A stretch of 64,000 bases of DNA from Stercorarius parasiticus (GCA_013396915.1 VWZL01000328.1:643141-707140); one strand, 5' to 3'. Numbered from the stretch's first letter, positions 16,519 through 30,060 are shown. Numbers and translations: made by a program. The notes: a model not told the origin generated them from the letters alone.

Positions 16519-17927
16519 CTGGCACAGAAGAAACATGAGCAAAATTAAACATCGCAGTGCAAAAAATACAACTGATGTCTAATTTACAGAATGTCTAACA
16601 CTTTTACAATGCTGATCTGATTTATAAAATCATTACAAGAAAGGTTATTCTAAACTGTCTTTGACACATTCACCATGTAGGTTAAAAAACCCAACAATTT
16701 TCTCATACACAATACCGATAGCTAGCAGAAGAAGTCACAATTGGTTTGGGTATGAGAATATAAATAATGTGGACTAGAAAAATCTGTCCACTTAATTCAA
16801 GAAATTAATTCACTTATTATAAGACTAATCCTGTATTTTATAAACAGTAATTTACTGGCTAACACAATCTAATCAGTGATAGCTTTGTACCACAGCAGAG
16901 TATACCTGACTACTTGCTATTCTTTTAGTGAGTTTGTTTTAACTAAATTTCTAAAAAAATAACTGGGACATTTAATGTAAGAATAATTTACAGGCATCAT
17001 CGAAAAAGATGTTGCCTTTCTCAGAAAGTGTCCTGTTTACAAACACTTTATGCAAGAAACACAAAGACAGCTTTGCTCTTAAAGAAAAGGCAGTGCCTCT
17101 CCTTTGCCTTTAATTTGCACTAAAAGTTTAACTTCAAGTTTAAACATTATGATTCATAATCTAGAACAGAATAAAGCCAATTCCGATTTGTTTTAAAAGG
17201 GATTGCACTGAATAATAGGCTGTAATTAACCTCCTGACAGACAAATTGCTTATGACTTTTCAATATTGCTGACTATTAGAATTTCTGTCAAAGTTGGTTT
17301 TAACCAATTAAAATTTTCCATGTTCTCAGACCACAGATGGCAGTTTCTGCAACAGGGCATTTAGATCATTCAGCTATACGCAACTGTCCTGAAAAAACAG
17401 TGGAGGTCTTATATTTCATACTAACGAATACACTTTCATTCTTCTGTATCATCTCTCTCATTGTGTTTTCCTCCCTTCCAAAGAGCCCTCAGAGGTTTGG
17501 TTCCTTGATCGCATAAGGCAATCTTTTCATCAACCCATTATCTTGCATATTTAGTTCACATAAAGATGTTTTTCTTATGCCACAATCTCACACACCTGGA
17601 ATTTGTTTTATCAGCATTTTCACAAAGCGAGTCTTCTAAGTGAATACATTCAACCAAAAAACAAACTTGTTCAGATTCCAAGGGGTATCTTTCATGGATA
17701 GATGTCTCTTTACTAAAGCAGCATACATGTACATGCACCTAATGTCTACTGTATTTCTATTTTCAATATATTATGTCCTGTAAAAAAATTTAGAAATCCC
17801 CAAGTATCAATTCTTAAGTACAGAAAGAAAAATTCAGGAGAGGTAACAATAACCTTATTGTAAGCTTTAATGCTGCTAACTAACTATAACCTCCTTAAAT
17901 CTTTCAGATGTGTAATAAGATACAAAC
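16519..17927 (-). other. Intron of L3MBTL3
   Basis: About 1.4 kb of AT-rich intron. Nothing recognised. Confidence 0.65.
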
Positions 17928-18004
17928 CTGGGGGGGTGATGAGAGTTCTTTTATGTTCTTTACACCATCCTACTGGATGAATATGTGGGCTAGCTGCCTC
18001 GCAC
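17928..18004 (-). CDS. L3MBTL3: L3MBTL3 exon, MBT repeat 2 end (residues 392-418)
   Basis: Acceptor CACCTCCAG reads into GTGCGAGG. The 77 bases are one base, 25 codons and one base. It encodes CEAASPHIHPVGWCKEHKRT followed by LITPP, the closing segment of MBT2 with intact I-H-P-V-G-W-C. The donor gtttgt is weak but fits the phase. The last G joins AT of the next exon to give Asp418, where human L3MBTL3 has Gly and L3MBTL1 has Asp. Confidence 0.95.
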
Positions 18005-19014
18005 CTGGAGGAGTGGGAGAAAAAAAGGGGGTTGATAATGCAGTTCCTCAGACATCCTATTATGGTTAGAAAACGACATACAAAAAAGATTTAATAAATT
18101 CCAAATAACCTATGACACTGTCAACTTACACTTAAACTGCAAACATAACCTGAAGATATGAACACATTTAACAGACTTGTTACCACCTAAAGGAGCATAA
18201 TGCTTTATTTACAATTTCACTGGAGGAGCAAAAAAATCAAGTCCATTAAGTCAGTGGTAGATCTCCATTGAGAAGCTATAATGCAGGATCTGAAAAATTC
18301 ATATGTAGAGACTCTTGGTAGAAACATGTTGGTTTCAAGAACACAGTAATCCAATCAAAGACAGATGGGGTTTTGCAAACTTTAAACCAAAAGCTTAAAG
18401 ACCCTGATTAATGATCCAAGTTGCACCTGGAGGCAGATTAGAAAATCATGCAGTACTGCAATGCACTGCCAACAACAAGTAAAAATTCAAAACCAGATTC
18501 TGAGTGGTTTGAATGGAGCTATAAACACGTTATTATAACCCAGTAGTACGTAAGAAAACTACATCTGAGAAACACTGTCAGCAAAAAAGAATAAAATAGC
18601 ATTTTAGGCCCCAAACTGCCTGAAAGAATCCACAACTGATCAGTGATTCAAGACTGCAAATTGCTCTAAAAAAAAGCTGATCAAACTCTCCTACTCAAAG
18701 GACTAACAACTTCCCATATTTTGTGTCATGTGCATCACATTTTGCATGAGTGCTGTTGCCTGTGGCGTGCCACAAGAACCACAGAAGACTAACAGAGGCA
18801 GGGTGAGCTACACTTCACGTGTGCTGGCATCTGTCTGAAGCAAGGAGAGATCGCTCTCACTGTTCACTGTTACATCGTGCTCAGAAGAAAGCAGCAGTGG
18901 GTGCTGGCTAAAAAGTTCTGTTAGTAATTAAAAAGAAAATAAAAGCACACTCACTGCAAAAATGTAACTGATATAAAAGCAGATGAGAGAAAAACTGTTT
19001 AAACATTCAGTATT

Positions 19015-19160
19015 ATTAAATTATTATATACAGAACTATGTGATTTTGTTACATATTGCGATATTATTTCATAACATAATACATTACGTACAACATAACA
19101 TATATGGTATATCATATATAATGTATACACTATAATTATTACATTATTACTCAATATTAT
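19015..19160. repeat. AT-rich low-complexity tract
   Basis: About 145 bases, almost all A/T, with many TATA/ATAT words and local self-complementary runs (for example around 19098-19125). It is probably simple sequence. It could extrude hairpins or act as a matrix-attachment-type region, but nothing beyond composition supports that. Confidence 0.6.
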
Positions 19161-22100
19161 TAGGAAAGGCAAAAAGTAAGGCTGATCTGTAGGAAAAGTA
19201 AAAAGCCATCAGACTCTGCTGTGAAACATGCACCATCCCTATGTCTGCATCAATACTTAATGATTGTTTTTGAGTTGGCTGAACAATTAACAGTGCTTTT
19301 TAAATAAATAGATAGTACTTATATAGTCAGGGTGACTATGGAACATCATGCTGACACAGAAAGCTAGCACTATGCATGGCACTGCACTGTGCCGTGCAAA
19401 CATACTGTTTGCCTCTATTTATCTGGAAACTCATATAACCGTGTAATTCCCATGTAAATCTGTCCTTAGGGTCCTCACTTCTCTTAGGAGGCTGTCCCAC
19501 ATAATTTCTTCTTTAGTTAGATAAAATTAATATTAGAGTGCACTAGCGCTCTCTTCCACTGTTTCCTAACCTTAAAGGTGCTTCAGTAGCTAACGTTAAA
19601 TATTCCCAGCTGCACGCCCTCTCTCTTTTGGGGAATCCCATCAGCATTTCCATCTCTGTGGCCACAAGCCCAGTGCCTTACTCACTCCAAGGACCCACCA
19701 AAGCCAAAATCCTGCAGCCTGAGTAAGCTGAAGTAGCTAAGGCCTTCATTCCCCTTTCCCCAGGGAGGGATCAAGAAACCAAGCTTAAGTAGCCAAGCAG
19801 TAGGCTAGATAGAAACACTCTCTCTCCGTCCTGCTGAAGGAATGCTGCTTTCCAAACGTTCCTCAAATATTTAATGAGAAGACAAGCAGAGAGCATCCAT
19901 GCATGAAGACATGTACTTCATATACAATAATCATTGCATAAAATACCAAAACACTCATTGTGATCCAGTTTCTATTTAATCCCTCTCTGAAGTCAATGTC
20001 TCAACCATTAGGCTGGAGAGAATTCTCTCCCTGTCCCCTCAGCCCAAGGGTTACTAATGTGAAATACCCTAACAGTGGGTCTGCTCTACCTAATTGTTAT
20101 AAAATAATCATTAACTGTATCTACCCAGAAAGCATTAGCATGTTAGAAGTTCATATTAATTAAGTTCCCTGAATTAGTACTAACTTATATTTTTTAAAAA
20201 AACATCACGTTGCTAATCTGTAATAACTAAGAGGGTATAATGAACTGTGCATAACAGAAAAAGAAGTTGAAGGTAAATTAGCAGGCACCCTAATGTCTTA
20301 GGGCCCAGACCAAAACGCTAGGTCTGCACATCTTGAACACAAACGTGTTTCAAGAACGGCAAAAGGAAACACAGCACAGAAAAGACATTAGACTGAACTC
20401 CGGGCTACTATCACATTGCAGTTTTGAACCTGTGTTGCATAAAAGAAAAGGAGCACATCATATTTAGAATACACAGAATAACACTAATTTTTTTTTTTTT
20501 TTTAAATCTGAAAAGTAATTTAACATGACATCTAAAATTCAGTACGGATGTACTTCAACAACAGAAATGCAGGTTCGGTGTCGGAGAAGCACTGTCTCAA
20601 ACAAGCACTCCTCTAGCCTTCTACCTAAAAAGAGTCAAACACTAATGATGAAAAATAGTGGTGAACCTACCACAATTATCTTGTGGCTGTATGTATGAAA
20701 CAACTCTGCTAGTATTTCTTTGTAATGATGCCAAACAGATCAATTTCTAGCAGATAAAACCTACCTTTGATAGACTCAGTAATGGCTCTGATAATAGCCA
20801 AGGATTCAACTTACTTCAAGAATACCAACCTTTAGTTCTACTACAATAAATAATGCTATACTGTATGTTTTTAGTATTTATAGTATCACACCACGTAATC
20901 TCTAAATCACTGAAGTTGCCACTAATAAAAAGAAGCAAAAGGACTTTTGTGATAATTTTGCACTGCTAGAACTCACCTGACTCCTAGGAACACTTTGCCC
21001 CAAACAAATTGGGAGAAAAGGTGAATGTTTCATGCTCCCTCTGTCCTCTTCCTTTCTCTTTACAGTAACTGTGAAGAGAAGCTAACGAGCAAGGGGAGCA
21101 GCACGTCTCTCTTCTATCCCTCTCAAGTGAGAATTTGACATGGAAGAATTTTACATGGATGAGGTATCCTTCCACACTGGAAGGACATATCCTCTTACTT
21201 CAGGAAATGTTCTGGAGTAAAGTCCACAGACTATTCTCAGAAGTCTCCTGAGTTAAATTTGGGAACAAGACCCATGCTCAGGAGTCACTATGGTATTATC
21301 AGTATTATACTTAAAATAACGAGGTAGGCATGTAAAAACACTTATCAGAACAAACTTTTTAAATGCATTTGTTCTGTTTTGCTTTTTCAAGTATAGTCTG
21401 AACATTTTTATAAAATTCTGAAAAGTAAATGCCACTGCACAGACTTCTTGCCTTGAAGATTCAAGAAGCAGCAAGTGACCAAGGTATGTCACAATGAAAG
21501 ATGCACTCTTGGAAAGATGCTCTGACATTACAGCAATGGGAGTGAACATGGGACATGTAGCAACAAGCGCTACACACCACAGTACTGCAAAATACAAATC
21601 ATCCACAATATTTTGATTTGCTTTAGAAGAAAAACCCAGTCATTACAGATGAGCCTGTAAGAAACTTCTGTAACCACGGTGGCCTCAGGAAAAAAAACAT
21701 CCCTGTTCCAGCAAAACCAGGTCATACAGTCCATCTTTACCTACTGATTTCACACAACCTTTTAGCTTCTAACAGTCAATTTAACAATAAAAAGTAGATA
21801 TCAGTAAAAGTCACACACAATTTAACGTCAAACTATTATGCCTTAATGTGTGTTATTTCATGGACATATTGCCTAGTTTGGAGGAAAAACAATAGTCTAT
21901 CAGACTAAGCCCAAGACTTGTCAGTTGGAATGCTAAAGGCTACTCTGACTTTTCACAATCAGTTTGCCACATCCCACAGCTTTTTATCTCCTTTGTTCCA
22001 AAACAGAAGGCAGATCACCCAGCTCACACGCTTCATAAAACACAATGATCCATGAATTGTGAGGAAGCCTGCTAGGCCGACAAACAAACGTTACTGCCAC

Positions 22101-24019
22101 TAGCAGGAGCTGAAGAATTTTGCACCTCCAAACCTACCTACCCCTGGGCTGCAGTGGAGCACCACCACGTTCCACCAAGCAGTGGGGTGGTGACACACGC
22201 ACACTCAACTAATAAAGCAAGATCATGATGTCCACACAATTCATGCCACTTGTGATCCATTCTGCCGTGTGAGAACACGCAGAGAAAAAAAAAACATCTT
22301 ATTATCCACACTGGAAACTGAAGCTAACCCAGGAAGCTGAAGCAGAGCACACCCGTAAAAGAGCCATCCAGAGGAACTGAACAAGCGGCAGCTCCACTGA
22401 GTTACGGACAGCTTAACTACATCTTCGAAAAGACATCAAAGCAGGGAAGAGCTATGTGATGTAAAAGGAAGAATTTCTGCAATAAGGAAAGCTGAGGGCA
22501 GCTGAAAACATGAGTCCCTGGAGTGTGCACCATTCTGTGCGAAAAGAACATGAGTGCAGTTCAACAAGCCTTAACTCACGGCAGGAAAGCATGTCCCAAC
22601 AGGAGACTCAGATATGGAAGAAGACTTAGTATTTTTCTACTGGTCACTTTCAGCTGTCCTGTTAATTTTTCCCAAAAATCTGTTTCATATATACAGTTCA
22701 TTAAATTCAGATGAAGAGAGATGGATGATAATGCTCGCTGTTAAAAAAATGAATATTCAGTCCTTTTAGAAAAATATTTTCCCATTGGGTCTTCACCTGA
22801 AGATCTGGGTAGAGTCTTTATTTAGCCATCAGCATTTTCTTTAAAATAAGCTGTATGTGTTATATTCATTTTCTGTTTTGAAAAAACTTCTGATTTTCCC
22901 TTTTGGGAAAACAAACCTTTTGGTATTTTGATTTTCATTTTATTAAATGTAGATACAATCTGTAATGAAAATATTATCTATAAAAAAACCACTCATCCAT
23001 ACATGTGTTCTACCCATAAATAATAATATGCCCTCAAGAACGCTACTTATACAACTTCTTGATTGTGAGATGTCAGTCATCTAACCGTGCACAAAAAAAG
23101 AAGAAAGAAAAACACAGAAACCATCCTGCAGCCCCATCTAGTGCAGAAGTGAGAATACTTCATCATTGACAAGTACACAGCTGGTATTATTTTAGGTCAG
23201 GACTTCCCAAAACATGGCCCATGAGGTTATGGTATGCATGCTGAGATGGTATAGCAAGCCACATTACCATATTTCCTATTTAAAATCTGGTAAGACAGCT
23301 GCGTGGTGATTTGCAGGAAATTTTTAGAGCTTTAGGGTCAGATACTTGTCTACTGTCCATTTAAATATTTAAGAGCATGCACTGTGACTCTGGGTTCTTG
23401 AAGATTTTTTTATCTTCTTTTTGGGATAATATAACCCCTTCAAAAAGTTTGTTTCTATCAAAGAGAGAGTGGAGCAAAGTTAATTACCTCAAAAACGAAA
23501 GAAGTACAGCACAACTTTTAAGGACCTGGCTGTTGGCAAAGTAGCCGACGCTGGTGGAGAGCAGAACCGGCCTCTTATTTACTCTCACACCAAAAGCCAG
23601 TCTGTTCCAAAACTCATGCAGATCAGAGAATGGTTCAGAAAATCAAAAATTTATTTGTCTTCATGAGGTGCTTTACAATCAATGTTCCTATGCATGATGG
23701 GCAGGTGTTAAAACATGAGACACCGTTATTTTCTCAAACGCCTGCTAAGCTGATCCCAAAAGCTGACTGTAGCACCTCCTCTGGAGGGGAAGTTCAGGCC
23801 AAGCTGTGGATGCGGGCAGCCAGAGCCCTCTGACCCTGCAAGTTTGCGCTACAGCATGTCCAGCACTGCCGCTGCTCCGTACCTCCTGTGGGCAAGCAGC
23901 AACAACCAGCACAGCTTCACCTCCTGTGCAAGCTCTGGCCCTGTTTGGGTTTCGTCACAAAAAAATTAGGAAGCTGAGGTGACGTAAATCTGTGTGTAAG
24001 CAGAACAGATGCAAGACAA

Positions 24020-24391
24020 GGGAGTCTGGAAAAAAGACGACTGAGGGGAGATCTTATCAATGCTTATAAATACTTAGAGGGTGGGTGTCAGGAGGATGGG
24101 GCCAGGCTCTTTTCAGTGGTGCCCAGTGACAGGACAAGAGGTAATGGGCACAAACTTGAGCACAGGAAATTCCACCTAAACACGAGGAGGAGCTTCGTTA
24201 CTTTGAGGGTGGCAGAGCACTGGAACAGGCTGCCCAGAGAGGTGGTGGAGTCTCCATCTCTGGAGACATTCAAAACCCGCCTGGACGCGTTCCTGTGCAA
24301 CCTGCTCTAGGTGACCCTGCTCTGGCAGGGGGATTGGCCTAGATGATCTCCAGAGGTCCCTTCCAACCCCTACCATTCTGTGATTCTGTGA
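24020..24391 (+). mobile_element. CR1 (LINE) 3' fragment, well preserved
   Basis: This is a 5'-truncated CR1 copy in plus orientation, antisense to L3MBTL3. Landmarks in order: GACTGAGGGGAGATCTTATC, a 'gacaggacaagaggtaatgg' stretch, GAACAGGCTGCCCAGAGAGG, TGGAGACATTCAAAACCCGC, GATGATCTCCAGAGGTCCCT, and the terminal octamer repeat ATTCTGTGATTCTGTGA. The plus frame 24116-24310 keeps a short piece of the reverse-transcriptase C-terminus ([20 protein letters not shown]). Good preservation suggests a younger insertion than the copy at 54.5-55.8 kb. The left boundary is approximate. Confidence 0.93.
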
Positions 24392-27057
24392 GAACTGAAA
24401 AACAAAGTGGACTTGTAGTTAATTCACAGTTCAGACATACCCAAAGATACCCAAATGGTATTTCCAGATCCAGTCAACCTTAAGAACATTTGGAAATTCC
24501 ACTCAGATGGAATGTCTTCGGGTCTCAAACAAGTATTATTTGTTTGTTTCATCAAAAAAGATGGGACAGATGGAAAGGACCTGACGGCTTGTGTATAGGT
24601 CAAAACTCTCCTTCCTGAAGGAAAGTCTTAAATTTGTCAATTTTCTTCACTTCCCTCTAAAAGCCACTGCCAAAGGACAATTTAATGGGATTTATAATAC
24701 GCTGAAAGTACCACCACCATGCATTAAAGAGTTGTAGTAATGACCCCAGGTACTTATTTTCAACCATTAACGTATTTTCTAATGCTCAGAGAAAAGTCTG
24801 GAAGAGCATCTTCAGGCTGAAAGCCTGAAGCCTAAAAAAGCTTACACCATGGTAAGAGATTTCTGTTGCCTGAAGTCCAGTAAAATCAGTCAACTGTCTT
24901 ATAGTTACCCAAGAAGAGTAAAGAGTTTTTAAGCTCAATGAAAAAGTGCTACCTACTCAAACTAACTAAATCACAAAAAGTACACAGAAAAAAATGATAC
25001 TTGTTTGAAAATAATCAAGTACATACACTAAATACGTAATTTCTCCATCATTATAATTCTTGAAACTTACATGCAGGTGCAGGGAAGCTGAGGCTTTGCT
25101 CAGGGTAATCCCAACAAAATTTTTCATTTTTACTTAGACACCAGTTGTTAGATGGAAACTTATTCACCTAAGATATTTCAAGGCCCTGACAAACCTGGTA
25201 CCTAAAATTAAAAATGTAAGTGGGATGCATTCAGGATGCATTTTCAGGCTCTCTTTTGGTCAGACACTCCACTGCTATCTTCATTTGATGTTCTTTTCTC
25301 CCATTTTCTTCCCCTCCTCCTCTATTCACTTCCATTTTCAGCCACAGCAATACAGAGAGGTAGGCCATGCCACCCAGCATTTAATTCCCATGTGCAGTAT
25401 TTTTTCCATGCAGCAGCATCTTGCTCCTTCCAGAAAGGTACTTTACAACTTCAGCAAAAGAACAAATCTTCAGCTTGGCTTCAGTATAAATACAGCTCCA
25501 GTGATTTCTCAAGCGCCTATACATTTTCCACTTCAATCTTCCCTCATCGTTTAAGAAGGTATTACTTCATGTATTCTACATATGAAATTCAGAAAAATCA
25601 CTTCAGAATATTACGGCTGCAAAAAAGTAAAGCCTGGTTATGTACACAAAAACTGCTTTTCCCTCTTCTGAAAAGATCAGTGGACAAAATTCCTGTTGAC
25701 ATGGAATATTAACAAGCCCAAAATTCCTTGTATGTCTACTATACACAGTGAAATGTTTTAGAGAGATACCTATGCTACCTCTGAACAAACTACAGGATAT
25801 ATTGCATTGTTTGCCCTAAAAGCCTTGCCCAACTGTTGTTCTCATTACTAATTAATGGCATAACTGTTATTAGTGAACATTCAAATATCAGGAAATTCAG
25901 AATACCTTTTCCCAGTCCCCAGTTTCCTGCTGTTTTGTAGAGGCAATGCATGTTCTATGTTACTTCTTAATGGAAACAATCACTAATCTTTCTGGTCTTT
26001 GACTTGTATGGCTTATTACCTTGATATTCAGTTCTTGACTTCACTGAAATGCCTTTTGCTGCTTCAATAATTTAGTTCTCCTACAGCTTGTTTGTTATGT
26101 AGCCCATACAATTATTATTTCAAGAAATGGACTCGCAAAGTTTTCAAGTTACATAATAGTTTCACATCATTCTCATTGACGTAGTGCCTAAGCAGTCATC
26201 AAAACTTTCTTCATTTATTTTTGCAGCTTCAGCTATACAATTTAGTTGCCACGGCCGAACCCAAGACATAGGCTTACAATGCTCTACCTGTTCTGCTGTA
26301 ACTTAAGTCTTCAAAGAATGTAAGGTATATTACTTTGCTCTACGTGATCTGCCAAAAGAAGATGCAAGTGCAAATACAAACCTGCACTGTGACAGCCAAA
26401 GCCTGAATGTCCTTCAGCATCTTTATGCTCACAGTATGTCCTGCTCCACCCACTGACTTTTCTATATAGACACACAAAGCCCCTCCACCATACAACATGC
26501 AGAAAGGTCATCTCTAACACAGGTTAGGATAGCAGGATCCCAGTTTTCAGAGGAATGTAGAATCCAAAAGACTAAAACCAGTTTTTGACACTATCCTGAT
26601 GCCTTACAGAAGATGGCTAAGGTTCGGTCTGAACAACGTAAGTGGATCAAGAACCTTTTGAAAAAAAGGCAGCCTTTCTTTTAATTTACAACTATATGTA
26701 AACCTAATTGCAAGTACAATCAGTCACATTATCATGGTACATATTCTTCACTAAAGATACCTACCTCAGAGATACCATGTAATTGAAATGACAAATCAAC
26801 CCACAATCCCAGATGTAGCAGCGCACATGAACACTCATCTAGCACAATCTCTGGAAACGTCTGATGTGCAACCTGACATGGGAAACCGGATTCCTCCAGT
26901 ATGCCACTGAAACATACTCTGGTGGCCGTGATTACAAGTCTAGCCAAAGTTGGTATGGTAATTGTATCGACAGTCTGGAAAGTATCATAGAAAACAGTAC
27001 TTAAAGCTAACACATTTATGATACGTCTCCCTAGGATACAAAACAAAAACATCATAC

Positions 27058-27209
27058 CAGTAGTCGTAGCTCTCATCCCAGTTGTCAAAATGAACCAGAA
27101 AACGATTGTCCACCATGTCTGTTACCGTAGCAACACAAATGAAAGTCGGGTTCTTCTTGTCTACAGCTTCCAGCTTCATCCCCACTCGAAATCCTGATGG
27201 GATCACTGT
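27058..27209 (-). CDS. L3MBTL3: L3MBTL3 exon, MBT repeat 2 core with methyl-lysine cage (residues 342-392)
   Basis: Acceptor CTATGTAG and donor gtatgatg bound 152 bases: 50 codons plus TG. It encodes the core of MBT2, with GFRVGMKLEAVDKKNP and then RFLVHFDNWDESYDY. By alignment with the L3MBTL1 cage, the pocket residues are all present: Asp358, Asn361, Phe382, Trp385 and Tyr389. MBT2 is the repeat that binds mono- and dimethyl-lysine in this family, so this copy looks functional. The split codon with the next exon gives Trp392. Confidence 0.97.
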
Positions 27210-27763
27210 CTACATAGAGAAAGATATTTAATTGAAGATAAATACCATAAATCCAGAAATCTCCCCAGTGTCCACAATCAATATATTCATGTCATTTCTA
27301 AGTTTCCCAATTAGCTGCCCCAACAGAGTGGCAGCAGCCTAATTAGTTGACACGAGAGATGATGCTCAAATACAGAGACTCATGGTTTATGAAATAAAAA
27401 AGCCCTAAACATGCTTCTAAAATTAAATGTGTTGGTTTTAACTCTGTCTTAGACACTCTCTCTGAAAGACTGTTTGTTCCACAACATTATGGTGTGAGAC
27501 ACAGTACTGATAACAAGTCTTAAATTTTATTTAATATACCATTTCTGAATGTGCCAGATCAGATGTTTAAACAGATTAGCAAAAAAATTAACGGATCAGA
27601 ATTGCCGAGGTGAACTGGAGATTGTTACTGAATATGTCGTAGACGTTTTCATGTTAAATTTCAGGTCTCAAGTCTACAATCACTGAAATATGCAGTGAGT
27701 CTCTACCACACACATGAGCATACTAGCAACATTCCATACCATTAGCAACAAGTGAGTACTTAC
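27210..27763 (-). other. Short intron of L3MBTL3
   Basis: 554-base intron. Nothing recognised in it. Confidence 0.7.
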
Positions 27764-27855
27764 TGCATTCTGGTTTTCAAACAGTGATTTAGGAGCAGCT
27801 TGAGCCTTGCATGCCTTTAGGTATGAGGGCCAGCTGAATTCTTCTTCCTTATATC
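27764..27855 (-). CDS. L3MBTL3: L3MBTL3 exon, start of MBT repeat 2 (residues 311-341)
   Basis: Acceptor ATCATTTAG and donor gtaagt bound 92 bases: GA plus 30 codons. The product reads YKEEEFSWPSYLKACKAQ followed by AAPKSLFENQNA, near identical to human. F-S-W-x-x-Y-L and A-P-x-x-L-F are the typical MBT N-terminal arm. The split codon with the previous exon gives Gly311. Confidence 0.96.
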
Positions 27856-28629
27856 CTAAATGATGGTCATAAAAGAAGGGCAAGAAATGACAGGCATGAG
27901 ACACGAGGTGCATGCAGGTGATTTGATCATAATTGATTGAATTATTTGTTCCATCCAGTTCTGAACTGTTTCTTACAATTTCAAAACTGAAAAGATTATG
28001 TACTGTTAACTATTTATTCCAATTTAATATAAACTACACTGGGAAAAATTTACTTTAAAACTATGTATTAATTCTATCCCAATATGAACTCAATGAGTCT
28101 CTGAGGGAACACTGGTTTGGATTATTAGAAATTTTAGCAGGACACACCTTAAAGGAGCTTACAGAGTTCAAAAGAAAGTTGATAAAGCTTTTCTATTTTT
28201 ATTTGGGCATCTGGTATTACAAAGAGGAATCGTGTTCTTTATTTAGGGCTGGCTGAGCTTCCTTACCAATATGTCAAACTTTCTTTACACTAACTGAGGA
28301 AAATACTCTGCTTTCTTGAGCTGCGCATTATTAGTTTCTTATAGTTGACTAGGACTGACGTTTGAACCATTCCTAATCTTCACCTGGGAGAAAGAATAGT
28401 CATATAAATGGGCAAGAACTCAGGAGATTTCAGCTCAGTTTCAATTTCACCTTCAAAACAAGCTGGGGAGCATTTCTTACAAAATCACTGCTCTGATCCT
28501 GATATCCAACCTTGCAGTCCTGGCCATCAAGAAACCTGAAGGTCCTCAAGGAGCAGAACATCTAGGGGCAGCCTAGAAACTAAAATCCGCAGTTCTACCA
28601 GATATCAAAAAATCAGTCTCAGTAAGATA

Positions 28630-29030
28630 TCGGTTTTACACTACAACCTCCCTCCCTTCGAACAAACCTCTCTAAGCAGCACAGGCTCTCTGTCTCTCCC
28701 CAAGAAAACCAAACGTCGCCACCTCTCTGCCTCACAGGTACCAACTAACTTCCCTTTGGTGGTCCGACTGACTGACATACAACAAACAAGCTGGGGGCAA
28801 GTGCTCTCCAGCGGTTTTTCAGTCTGTGGCTTCTACTTCAGAAACAGCAAAGGGCCTACAGGCCCCAGAGCTCTTCCCACTATGCCAGTCAGTCTAACTA
28901 AAAAAACTCCCTCCCCCTACTACGTCCTCAGGCTATCACTAATACAGCGTAGCTTTAAAACAAACTCCCTAGGCTGTATCAAAAACGGTTGCTTACACCA
29001 TTAATGCCCCAGGACCCCTTATGCATTTAC
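28630..29030. other. GC-richer, pyrimidine-rich block, unassigned
   Basis: About 400 bases with C-rich runs (CTCCCTCCC, CTCTCTGTCTCTCCCC, CTCCCTCCCCC) and an 82-codon plus-strand open frame at 28756-29004 with no recognisable family. It interrupts otherwise AT-rich intron. It could be an old transposon or LTR fragment, or part of the same insertion history as the LTR about 600 bases away. Confidence 0.3.
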
Positions 29031-29617
29031 AGTGTAAAGCGTCCCCTGCATGGACTTTCCGCATTTTTAATTCTACGCATACGACATTTGGAAAGAAATC
29101 TAAAGTTGTGTTGATCGTTTGCCTCTTCCAGCTTTTTCGTGAAAAAATAAAATAATTTATAATATATTAAATTGCATAAAATAATCCACAAGAGATCATT
29201 TGTACTTCTATCTATAAAACAATGCAAAAAGAAGCAGTCTCCTTCCTTCATTCTCCTGTTAAATAACGGTTATAGAAACATCGATTTCAGTTCATATGCT
29301 ACAATCCAGTATAACAAGACCAAAACTACCACGAATTTCAGTGAGTGATTGCCTTTACTGAAATGTGTCACCTCTTGACTATTTGAAGTGTTACTCAAAT
29401 ATGCCACAGACAACACCTCTGTATAACCTTCTGAGAATCTCATATTTTCCAAGGAACCACAAGTGAAGCATCCTTTAACTTCACCTTCTCCCCATAGTGC
29501 TTTCTCATTTTTCATTTTAAATATTAGACAACATAAATTAACCTCCAAGTCCAAACAATGTGTTATGGTTTGAGAAACCCACAACAATTTATTGTTGTTT
29601 AGACAATTAGTCTATCA

Positions 29618-30060
29618 ACATATGACCCCTCCCCACCCGGGAAGGGGAATTGTGACGAAACAAGGAAACCTGAGGGTTAAAATAGAAACAGGTTTAATAG
29701 AATAAGACTAAATAACTAACATTAATAGCACTAAAGAACCAGCATTAATCCTGATACCAATATAAAACATACAAGGACTCTACTCAGCCAATTCTATCAG
29801 CAGGAAGCTGTGCACTCCCAGCAGTGGACAGCAAATGTCAGACACGGCGTGCGCCACAGCTTTGGGAAGAAGGGAAGGGCTCAGGAGTCCGGCACCGGGG
29901 CAAGGAGTTCTCAGGATGGCTGCCATCAAGGGAGAGAGCCACCTTCGCAGCAAACTTTCCAATTTATAGTGAATGTGACATTCATGGTATGAAATTACCT
30001 TCATATATCCCCTTAACTTGTCTCCCTCAACACCTCTGATAGGCTCCATGACTTTCCTAA
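29618..30060 (-). mobile_element. Probable solo LTR of an avian endogenous retrovirus
   Basis: On the minus strand this roughly 440-bp block is organised like an LTR: a U3-like part, a TATA-like CTATAAATT (plus-strand 29961-29968), a GC-rich segment, then ATTAAA (plus 29693-29698) as a possible polyadenylation signal, and a C/G-rich end with CCCTTCCCGGGTGGGGAGGG. Composition differs sharply from the flanks. I saw no gag, pol or env coding sequence on either side, so it would be a solo LTR. Exact ends and target-site duplication were not found: the plus-strand left end may be TGACCCCTCC near 29622, and the right end is uncertain. It is in the same orientation as L3MBTL3. Family not named. Confidence 0.55.

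Larger units (their letters stand above)
18005..27057 (-). other. Large intron of L3MBTL3 (9 kb)
   Basis: AT-rich intron with a CR1 3' fragment at about 24020-24391 and a very AT-rich tract at 19015-19160. Several open frames of 60-158 codons (for example 25236-25712 plus and 21253-21606 minus) show no family signature and are taken as chance. No other element was recognised. Confidence 0.6.

Noticed and set aside
21253..21606. 117-codon minus-strand ORF with hydrophobic start
   Set aside because: No splice sites placing it in phase between the flanking MBT2 exons, and no family similarity.
22140..22200. Possible hairpin (CACCACC ... GGTGGTG)
   Set aside because: The stem is short and the arms are simple repeats, so there is no support for an RNA gene.
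25236..25712. 158-codon plus-strand ORF
   Set aside because: Low-complexity Phe/Ser/His-rich product in AT-rich intron with no recognisable domain. A frame of this length is expected by chance in 64 kb read in six frames.
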